Below are positions 1 to 6,585 of a stretch of DNA of 6,585 bases, piece after piece. The notes under the pieces are model-generated. The model was given only the letters and a program-made list of their open reading frames with translations, did not search any database and was not told the DNA's origin. The stretch lies in contig CALDZW010000038.1 of NCBI GenBank assembly GCA_937944175.1, positions 1 through 6,585 of the forward strand, written 5' to 3'. The position numbers and the translations under genes are program-made. Origin of the DNA: an uncultured Candidatus Altimarinota bacterium (GTDB lineage Bacteria; Patescibacteriota; Gracilibacteria; BD1-5; UBA6164). The stretch's first letter is position 1. The number at the start of each line of letters is the position of its first letter.

Positions 1-3000
1 GTAAGCTCTCATAATCATCCTTTAATTCTTCCCTTCATTGTTCTCTCATCAGCTGCATCATTTCTTCCTGTATCAATTTCTTCATTTTTTCCAATTGCTC
101 TCATCGCCTTAATCTCTTTATGAAACTTTGAACGCCTTTGGTGAGGAGCTCAAAACTTCTTCCATTTATCTCCACATTGGACTACCATTTGAACATACAA
201 CAATCATTCTTCATTAAATACTTCTCATCTATCTTCTGCCTTCTTTTTCTGCTCTAAATAGAATTCATCTCAGACAGTCCCCCCCATTGCCCTATACCAT
301 AAAAATGTCCCTCTGTATTCTTTCAGTCCTTTTTTTGCATACAATGTTCCATATTTTTTAAGCATATATGCAAGTCCTGCCTCTTTTTTATACTCTGGTG
401 TATCAGTGTTTAATAACCGAGTGGCTATAAGTTTTGTAGCAATTCAAGAATCAATTCATTCAAGCTTACTCATATATTCATCCTGATTTTTCTTCCTGCT
501 TTGTTCTACTCTTGTTCTCAGATCAGCTGTCACTTCTTCAGGAAGTTTCCCAAACAACGTAAGAGCTACCATAGCAGAATGCTCCTGTGTCCCTTCTTCT
601 AAAAATCCTTTTATTCATTCAATTCATTGGGTAATTCATCATATTAGTTCTGCAATACTATAATTTTTAAATATTTTAGAAAATATATTTCACCCCATTC
701 CCTCAATCTTAGGAACTGAATCTTGAGACACTTCTTTATGTTCATTGAGACTTCTTGGCTTCAATCAGTATGCTTTAATATAAGCTCACAGTGCACTAAT
801 ATGAATAGTTTTCTCATCTCACTCATTCAGAGAAAATGTGTCAATCTTTAACTCATTTCATTCTCCATCCTTTTCTACTTTTCACTTTTTATTTTTTTTC
901 TTTTCAGTTCCAATTTTTCAATGATGAATACTTACCATATCTCAATCAATAGATGTAATCTTTACAAGTTCTTCTTGATCTGATCATGCTAAGTATGGGT
1001 AAGAGATTTTTCATATCTCTTCTTTCTCTTTTTTCTTTTTTAGTTTTCCTCCATGGAATGTAAATTTTTCCCATACTGTTCAAATTTCTCCATCTCCTGA
1101 TATGTCTCTTATTAAGTCTGGAAAATTTTGTACACCTACCCCTGTTCTCTTTCATTCTTTTTCATCAAATACATCATAAAAATCTTGAAATCACCCAGTT
1201 TGTTCAGTACTGTTATCAAATGATGTTACAGTAATTTGAGAATCAGATATTCCTGTAATTCTAAAAATACCAAATTCTTTTCATTTTTTGATTTCTCCAA
1301 CCTGAAAAACTGTTCCTATTTCTAATCAATACTTACTCCCCTCTGGGTCTTTTTCATTCATTTTAGTAAGTAATGATTTCTTATTACTTGCATCTGCTGT
1401 TTCAATTTCATCATTATATCAATCAATTACAACATCATCTTCAAGAATTTTTTCTATTTCTTGTTTTGAATACTTTGCACTTCCATCTGGTTTTTTTTGA
1501 GCTTCTAAATCTGCTTTTTTATCTAAAACATACCTATCTCTTGTAAGTTCTAGCTTAGATCTATCACTGAGCCTGACAATATTATCTTTCACTAATATTT
1601 CTCATCATTTAATTTGTTCATTTATTTCTTGAGAAGTCAAAAAATCTACATGATACACTGACATTTTTTTTGATTTATTTCAAAATTGATCATTCTCAAT
1701 TCCTCCTTTTCAAAGTAATCAAATGAGTTTTTTATAGCTAATTTTTTGTATTTCTCAGGTTGCTAAAGGACTATACTGATTTTCACCTTTAAAACGATAT
1801 TCTATTTCTCATGTTTCATCGTTTAAATCAATTACTTCTATATAATGAATAACTTCACTCACCTCATTTCCACCATATCATCTAGTATCAGGTTCTTCAA
1901 TTGCTTGTTTAAGAATCATTGTACTTCCTTTTTTTATATTTTGTATTGAAGATGGTGATACTTTTTTATTTTTTGATAATTCTTGACGCAACCATCATTG
2001 AGTTACACTTCACTCTTCTCATGCATTCTCAGATTGTTCATGTAATCTGTTAAATTCAGCAACCACTCAAACAAATGAACTCATATTTCACATAACCAAT
2101 TTTTGTACATCTATTTCATTTAAAGAAAAATCCCTGGTAGGTATAATAATATCTGCATCTTCTAATCTTTTTCATAAAGTATCAATATCAAGATTACTGT
2201 CTAATGAATCAGTTACTTTTATTCATGCTATAATAATTCTTTTCTTTAATTCTTTTGCTTCATGTGAGTCTAAAAGTTCTATGTCCAAAGCTTCTTTAAG
2301 AGTAATGTTTGGAATAAATACTTGTACAAATTCAATTTTTTCATTTGTTGTAAATACTGAGCTCGAAAATAAGTTTTCAAAATCTACAGCTGAAAACTTA
2401 TATCATTTTTCAAGTTTATGAAAGAAAAAAGCAAGAGCATCTTTTGAATCATCATCAAGAGAATCATATCTTTCCCCTAATTTATACTTTTTTAAATGCA
2501 CTAATAAGTCCTTTGATTTTGGTTTTGATCATATTGTATCTGCTAAAAAATCCTCAATTAAAGAGTTTGAATTAATGTATTGTTCTAGCTCTCATTGCTC
2601 AAGTTTTTGTATAGCAAGATTTACTTTTGAATCTATAATCTCTGATGAAATATCAAATTGTCTAAGAATTTGTGATGTGAGGCTTGTACGTAAATTATTG
2701 AGGATAACTATATTTTTTGACATCTGTGACATGATATCAAAATATGAGATACTTCATACATCTATTCATTCATATTCAGAAATTCAAGTAGCATATTTTT
2801 TCAGCTCTTCTTTAAGCCATAAAGACATTTTTGATTCTGAAGATACTTTATTAATGAACTCAACTCATCATCAATCAGTTTTATTCATATGAAATTCTAA
2901 AAACTTCTTTATAAAAGTTTCTTTTTGGTGTTCTTTCTTTATTTTTACTACTTCATCACTTTCTACTGAAGTATTTGCTTCTAATGTTTCTCCAATATTA

Positions 3001-3008
3001 CTACTCAT
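1..3008 (-). CDS. Very large uncharacterised protein, 3' end outside the window
   Basis: I do not recognise this protein. With TGA read as Gly, one frame runs from ATG at 3008-3006 to the left edge with no TAA or TAG, giving at least 1002 residues. A stop (TAA at 3026-3024) lies just upstream and no other start intervenes, so the start is well fixed. About 52 of some 91 glycines are TGA, including three in a row at residues 46-48. The protein is rich in Lys, Glu, Asp and Ile. No signal peptide or clear membrane segment is visible, and the only cysteine is C945, which suggests a soluble cytoplasmic protein. Residues 1-340 look mainly helical. Residues about 350-755 look beta-rich and may hold three degenerate repeats, for example EVIHYIEVIDLND, FGIFRITGISDSQITV and ELVKITSIDGDMVSI. 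Residues 760-1002 are again helical and basic. It is transcribed divergently from rseP. The reading frame is near certain; the function is unknown. Confidence 0.9.
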
Positions 3009-3044
3009 ATTGATTCAGGAAGATTAATAATATAACTTTTCTTT

Positions 3045-3072
3045 ATTTTATCATATATTCAGCTCAAATCAA
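3045..3072 (-). promoter_or_regulatory. Candidate sigma70-like promoter for the large minus-strand gene
   Basis: On the minus strand, TTGATT (3072-3067) is followed by a 16-nt spacer and TAAAAT (3050-3045). The -10 is preceded by TGA, an extended -10 arrangement. Transcription would start near 3038, giving a leader of about 30 nt before the ATG at 3008. No clear Shine-Dalgarno sequence lies in that leader. The match is by eye, and AT-rich DNA yields such matches by chance. Confidence 0.45.
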
Positions 3073-3080
3073 AATATCTT

Positions 3081-3108
3081 TTGACTAAAAAACACTATTT
3101 TTTACCAT
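3081..3108 (+). promoter_or_regulatory. Weak candidate promoter for rseP and the HD gene
   Basis: TTGACT (3081-3086) is a 5/6 match to a -35 box. A 16-nt spacer leads to TACCAT (3103-3108), only a 4/6 -10 match; the AT-rich TATAAA near 3127 lies too close to the ATG at 3142 to be an ordinary -10 with a leader. The 133-nt gap between the divergent genes must hold the plus-strand promoter, but which hexamers are used is not clear. No purine-rich ribosome-binding site precedes the rseP ATG. Confidence 0.25.
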
Positions 3109-3141
3109 AACAGTTAAAATCTAACATATAAATAGAAAATC

Positions 3142-4377
3142 ATGATAATTATTGGAATAATTGTAGCTATAATAATGTTTTCTGTTGTTGTACTTATTCA
3201 TGAATTTTGACACTTTTCAGCTGCCAGAAAATTTTGAGTGAAAGTTGAAGAATTCTGACTTGGAATTCCCCCCAGAGCAAAGAAACTCTTTACAGATAAA
3301 AAATGAACACTTTTTTCCCTTAATTGGCTTCCTCTTTGATGATTTGTGCGACTTAAATGAGAAAATCCTCATTTGCTTGAAAACAAAGATGATCCTGAGG
3401 CACTTGTTAACAAAACATATATTCAACAAAGTATTATTTTGCTTGGTTGAGTATTTATGAACTTTGTATTGGCCATTATTATTTTTAGTATATTATTTTT
3501 TGTTTGAGTACAGCCAATTTGAATAAATGATAGAATTAAAACTGATCTCAATCTTAAAATTATTCCAACATACGAACAAGCACTAGAATTAGGAATCCTG
3601 AAAAAATGAGAATGAATCATACTCCAACCTGTAAAAGATTCTCCAGCTGAAACAGCATGAATTGAAGTCTGAGATATTGTTACACATATAAATAACTCCC
3701 CAGTATCAAATCCAGAAGATCTTATGGATATTGTATCTAATAATAAAAATAATAGCCTTTTATTTTCAGTTCTCAGAAAAAATCCTTGTCCTGAATGCCC
3801 AAAAGAATCAATCTGTAAACCTTGTAAGTGAGATGAAAAACTTGAGATACTTATTCCTGTATCACCCGAATGAAAAATATGAAGTTATATTTGAGATAAC
3901 ATTACGCTGAATAAAGATTTTGAATACAAGTATTGAATGTTAGAATCTCTAAAATATGGGACTCTTGAAACTTTTAATCAAAGCCTTCTTACTTTTAAGG
4001 CTATTTGAACATTGTTCAGGAAAGTGACTATACCAGAAACTCCCCAAGAAAGAACTCAAGCAATTTCAGAGATGAAATGACCTATTTGAATAGTTGATTT
4101 AGTGGCAAATTCACTCAGTGCCTGAGTAACTTTTATTGTCATTATATGAGCAATTATTTCGATTAATCTCTGAGTTTTTAACCTTCTTCCAATTCCTGCT
4201 CTTGATGGATGAAGATTTGTTCTTATTAGCTTAAATACGTTGGTGAGAAAAATCTTTTGAAAAAAAGCCATTACTGAAAATACAGAGAATATGGTTCATG
4301 TCTTCTTCTTTATTATATTAATTGCTCTGAGCGTAATTATATGATACAATGACATTGTAAATATTTTCAACAGATAA
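3142..4377 (+). CDS. rseP: RseP-type M50 site-2 intramembrane metalloprotease, single PDZ domain
   Basis: A complete 411-residue zinc protease that would cleave transmembrane segments of membrane-bound substrates such as anti-sigma factors or signal-peptide remnants (family knowledge). Twenty-eight of 34 glycines are TGA. The first membrane segment (about 1-20) ends in the metal-binding motif HEFGH at 20-24. YSLNWLPLGGF-like family sequence is seen as SLNWLPLGGFVRLKG near 59-73. A second hydrophobic segment spans about 96-122 (MNFVLA). A PDZ-like domain follows at about 150-240, then GPIGIVDL near 313, a third membrane segment about 325-350, the third zinc ligand D355 in LDGGR (354-358), and a last membrane segment about 386-402. 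Escherichia coli RseP has two PDZ domains; only one is evident here. The only four cysteines form CxxC-x5-CxxC (C216, C219, C225, C228) inside the PDZ region, which is unusual. It starts 133 nt from the divergent large gene and lies 3 nt before the HD gene. Confidence 0.96.
4345..4359. repeat. Short palindrome at the 3' end of rseP
   Basis: TACAATG (4345-4351) and CATTGTA (4353-4359) are perfect inverted copies around a single A. The right half continues as AAATATTTT, so that 4352-4367 is identical over 16 nt to 5004-5019, the right arm of the terminator after the HD gene. It lies inside the last codons of rseP. Whether it has a role, for instance mRNA processing or attenuation before the HD gene, is unknown, and chance is possible. 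Confidence 0.4.
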
Positions 4378-4380
4378 ATA

Positions 4381-4989
4381 ATGAACAAAAATTCAACAAT
4401 CCTTGATGCAATGAACTATGTTAACAAGCTGTTACTTCCACTAGAATGACTGTATTATCATCAATATAATCATTCTCTTGAAGTAATGGAGCGTGCTATG
4501 TACTTGTGAGAAAAAGAAGGCTTAAGTGAAACTGATATTGAAATTGTAGCAATTGCATGACTTTTTCATGATACAGGTTTTGTTATAGAGTATGATAATA
4601 ATGAGGTCATTGGAGCAAAAATTGCTAAAAACTACTTAAAAAGTATCCTATATCCTGAATCACAAATTGAAACAGTATTCAGACTTATATTAGCTACGCA
4701 ACCAAGCTATAAAACTCCTGTAGATATTCTTGAAAAGATTATCAAGGATGCTGATTTGGATAATCTTTGAAGAGAAGATTTTTTTGAAAAAAATACAAAG
4801 ATGAAACAAGAAATAGAAACTATCAAAAAAATAAAAATGATTGAACCAACATGGGTTCATGCATCTCTTAAGCTTATCAAGGAATATCAGTTTTATACTC
4901 CTACACAGCAAAAAGAAAGATGACTTAGGCAGCTTCAAAACAGAAGGAAACTTGAAGAAATCATTAAAGAAATAGAAATTGAATCATAA
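4381..4989 (+). CDS. HD-domain metal-dependent phosphohydrolase
   Basis: A complete 202-residue protein of the HD superfamily, whose members hydrolyse phosphate esters, often of nucleotides, using one or two metal ions. The H...HD...D ligand set is visible: H31 in YNHSLEV, H63-D64 in LFHDTGF, and D123 in KDADLDNLGRE. The spacing resembles small stand-alone HD proteins annotated as uncharacterised phosphohydrolases. No membrane segment or second domain is present; the C-terminal third (about 134-202) is charged and helical. Five of eight glycines are TGA. ATG at 4381 is 3 nt after the rseP stop, which fits translational coupling in one operon; no strong ribosome-binding site is seen. A hairpin terminator starts at its stop codon. 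The substrate cannot be told from the sequence, and the link to rseP is by position only. Confidence 0.92.
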
Positions 4990-5022
4990 AATATTTACAA
5001 GTAACATTGTAAATATTTTTTT
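4988..5022 (+). terminator. Intrinsic terminator after the rseP-HD pair
   Basis: A 13-bp perfect stem pairs 4988-5000 with 5007-5019, with the 6-nt loop GTAACA. A run of seven T residues occupies 5016-5022. The stem begins within the HD stop codon and is almost all A-T, so it is weaker than a GC-rich terminator, but its geometry and place before the tgt leader fit termination. It separates the rseP-HD transcript from tgt. Confidence 0.7.
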
Positions 5023-5023
5023 G

Positions 5024-5051
5024 TAGATATACTTTTATAGATATATTTTTA
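5024..5051 (+). repeat. 14-nt tandem repeat upstream of tgt
   Basis: TAGATATACTTTTA (5024-5037) is followed directly by TAGATATATTTTTA (5038-5051); the two differ at one position. The pair fills most of the 41 nt between the terminator T-tract and the tgt start. Each copy contains TATA-rich sequence that could act as a -10 element, and no other promoter for tgt is evident. A duplicated promoter element or an operator is possible; simple replication slippage is equally so. Confidence 0.6.
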
Positions 5052-5063
5052 TGAAAAAAAAGC

Positions 5064-6230
5064 ATGTTTGAATTCAATCTAGAAAAAAAATCTTGAAGGG
5101 CTAGAGCTTGAGAATTTTTTACTCATCATGGGAGTTTTAAGACTCCAGTTTTTATGCCTGTTGGGACTAAAACGACGGTTAAATGACTTCATACTGAAGA
5201 ACTCGATGATATGTGAGCAGATATCATTTTGAATAATACCTATCATCTCTACCTACGTCCTGGAACTAAGGTATTAGAACATTTCTGATGAGCACACAAA
5301 TTTCAAAACTATCATAAACCTATTCTCACAGACTCATGAGGTTTTCAAGTGTTCAGTCTCTGACTTGGACTCAAAGACTGAGAGTCTCTTGTAGAAATTA
5401 CAGAAGATGGAGTACACTTCAGAAGTATCATTGATGGAAGTAAGCATTTTTTTAATGCAGAAAATGTCATGGATATACAAAATAGTATTGGAGCTGATAT
5501 TATCATGACCTTTGATGAATGTGCTCCTGGTGATAGTACAGAACCCTATGCTAGGGCAGCAATGGAGCGTACTCATAGATGGGCACAAAGATGTGTGAGA
5601 AGATGGAAAGAGAACAATAAAACTAGAGAAAAAAAATGAGAATATACTCAGGCACTCTTCCCTATTGTTCAATGAGTAACCTATAAGCACCTACGTGAAA
5701 AATCAGCCAGGTTTATTTGAAACCTTGATTGTCCTTGAATTGCAATAGGATGATTAGCTGTGTGAGAATCAAAAAAAGATATGTATGATACGCTTGATAT
5801 ACTGGAACCTATTCTCCCAGAACACAAACCACATTACCTTATGTGAGTGTGAACTCCTGAAGATCTTATCGAAGCAATATATAGAGGGGTTGATATGTTT
5901 GACTGTGTGCTTCCAACACGACTCTGAAGACACCAAACAGCATTTTCTAGCACTTGAAACATCAAAGTTTCAAACACAAAATTTGAATTCTCCAAAGAAC
6001 CAATAGACAAGCATTGTGAATGTAAAACCTGTAAAAATTACAGTCTAGGTTACCTTCGTCACCTTACTGTAGAATGAGAAGCACTCTGAAAGCAACTTCT
6101 CTCTTACCACAATCTTCATTTTCTTATTCATCTTGCAAAAAAAGCAAGAATCGCCATCCTTGAAGATAGATATGAACAATTTAGAGATGATTTTTGGAAA
6201 CATTATGACAAAAAGAAAAGAGTGAGCTAA
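5064..6230 (+). CDS. tgt: tRNA-guanine(34) transglycosylase (bacterial Tgt)
   Basis: A complete 388-residue enzyme that exchanges guanine for preQ1 (or a related base) at the wobble position of GUN-anticodon tRNAs (Asp, Asn, His, Tyr), a step toward queuosine. TGA supplies 21 of about 33 glycines. The general acid/base aspartate is D90 in TDSGGFQVFSL, the substrate-pocket segment is FDEC near 150-153, SMERTHRWA-like sequence spans about 167-174, GGLAVGE is at 229-235, and the nucleophile is D280 in FDCVLPTR. Zinc ligands are C318, C320, C323 (CxCxxC) and H349. Length and motif order match the bacterial family. I chose ATG 5064 because MFEFNLEK and the following FKTPVFMPVGT match the usual N-terminus; an ATG at 5051 is out of frame and soon meets TAG. 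V233 is the bacterial-type residue at a pocket position that is glycine in eukaryotic queuine enzymes. It follows a terminator and so probably has its own promoter. Confidence 0.97.
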
Positions 6231-6237
6231 ATATCTA

Positions 6238-6471
6238 TTATTTTTCTAAAATTCATTCTGCACATCTTAAACATTTCTCTTGTTCATTATAGTAATTTTC
6301 ATCTGGTTTTACCTTTCCCTTTAGAATTAAATGATTAATTTTAGCATAACCTAAAAGTTCTATTCCGACTTGTTTTTCAGTACATAAAGGTTGATTAGAA
6401 TCCTTAGCACATGAACCTGATTCATTGACCATATACATATTTAAATTCCCAAATTCAGAAATGAAACGCAA
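6238..6471 (-). CDS. Small hypothetical protein with paired cysteines, uncertain
   Basis: I do not recognise this ORF. With TGA as Gly it ends at TAA 6240-6238 and has up to 77 residues from TTG at 6471, or 66 from ATG at 6438-6436; a stop at 6477-6475 blocks further extension. Sequence seen includes SCAKDSNQPLC near the N-terminus and KCLRCAEGILEK at the end, so four cysteines form an early pair spaced by nine residues and a CxxC near the C-terminus; a small zinc-binding fold is conceivable. There is no signal peptide or membrane segment. Only one of six glycines is TGA, unlike the neighbouring genes, which may mean recent acquisition, a decayed gene, or a chance frame. It converges on tgt with 7 nt between stops and no terminator between them. 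No convincing promoter or ribosome-binding site is visible. Confidence 0.45.
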
Positions 6472-6585
6472 TTTTTAGAAAAATAAGAAAGAGATATACT
6501 AATGCTGATTAGGGTGTTACTATACTTTTTGATTCTTTTCCTAAAAATATGTGAAAACATTTAACCTTGCAAGATAGACAAACAA
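6472..6585. other. AT-rich right edge with no supported gene
   Basis: Only very short frames are present. On the plus strand ATG 6502 opens 20 hydrophobic codons ending at TAA 6562-6564. On the minus strand a frame from the edge ends at TAA 6511-6509 and could be the tail of a gene lying to the right. Neither can be supported from this window. No hairpin terminator or clear promoter was found. Confidence 0.5.

Noticed and set aside
2575..2892. 105-codon plus-strand frame
   Set aside because: It lies antisense within the large minus-strand gene and has no recognisable motif.
1..3008. Reading the left half as pseudogenes or non-coding DNA because standard-code frames are broken
   Set aside because: Every break is a TGA; there is no TAA or TAG in 1002 codons, and the same recoding restores recognised proteins elsewhere in the window.
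5051..5104. Upstream ATG at 5051 as the tgt start or a leader peptide
   Set aside because: It is out of frame with tgt and stops at TAG after 17 codons. A8 runs nearby could allow slippage, but the ATG at 5064 already matches the family N-terminus.
5334..5690. 118-codon minus-strand frame
   Set aside because: It is antisense to the catalytic core of tgt, whose coding sense is beyond doubt.
3142..6230. TGA as tryptophan (code 4) or selenocysteine
   Set aside because: Conserved motifs need Gly at the TGA positions, Trp is encoded by TGG, and over 20 TGA codons in single genes is incompatible with selenocysteine insertion.
6502..6564. 20-codon hydrophobic plus-strand ORF
   Set aside because: Very short, no ribosome-binding site, and hydrophobic short frames are common in AT-rich DNA.
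6509..6583. Minus-strand frame at the right edge (24 codons with three cysteines) as the end of another gene
   Set aside because: Too short to support; it would need sequence beyond the window.
1..6585. CRISPR arrays, insertion sequences, tRNA or rRNA genes
   Set aside because: No regularly spaced repeats, transposase motifs, terminal inverted repeats, tRNA cloverleaf sequences or conserved rRNA segments were seen.

Overview
The window reads only when TGA is translated as glycine (NCBI translation table 25). That code is known from the candidate-phyla-radiation lineages Absconditabacteria (SR1) and Gracilibacteria. Under the standard code every large gene here is shattered. With TGA as Gly, long frames open and textbook motifs appear: HEFGH and LDGGR in a site-2 protease, and DSGGFQ, GGLAVGE and MGVGTPED in a tRNA-guanine transglycosylase. 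Tryptophan is written TGG at conserved sites, which argues against the mycoplasma-type code (TGA=Trp). The DNA is AT-rich and compactly coded. The sequence does not let me choose between SR1 and Gracilibacteria.

Layout. (1) 1-3008, minus strand: one very large gene, open past the left edge, encoding at least 1002 residues of an unrecognised, charged, apparently soluble protein with nearly no cysteine. (2) 3009-3141: a divergent intergenic region with a fairly good sigma70-like promoter for the minus-strand gene and a weaker candidate for the plus strand. (3) 3142-4377, plus: a complete M50 intramembrane protease of the RseP type with one PDZ domain that carries an unusual four-cysteine cluster. 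(4) 4381-4989, plus: a 202-residue HD-domain phosphohydrolase, 3 nt after rseP and presumably co-transcribed. (5) 4988-5022: a 13-bp hairpin with a T-tract that closes this pair. (6) 5024-5051: a 14-nt tandem repeat. (7) 5064-6230, plus: complete tgt, bacterial type, with all catalytic and zinc ligands. (8) 6238-6471, minus: a small cysteine-containing ORF converging on tgt, of uncertain reality. (9) 6472-6585: nothing firm.

The plus-strand genes look like ordinary housekeeping functions: membrane proteolysis, a metal-dependent phosphohydrolase, and tRNA wobble modification. They do not form an obvious single pathway. The items most worth a second look are the giant uncharacterised protein with possible degenerate beta-rich repeats, the CxxC-x5-CxxC insertion in the RseP PDZ domain, and the small ORF whose glycine codon use differs from its neighbours.
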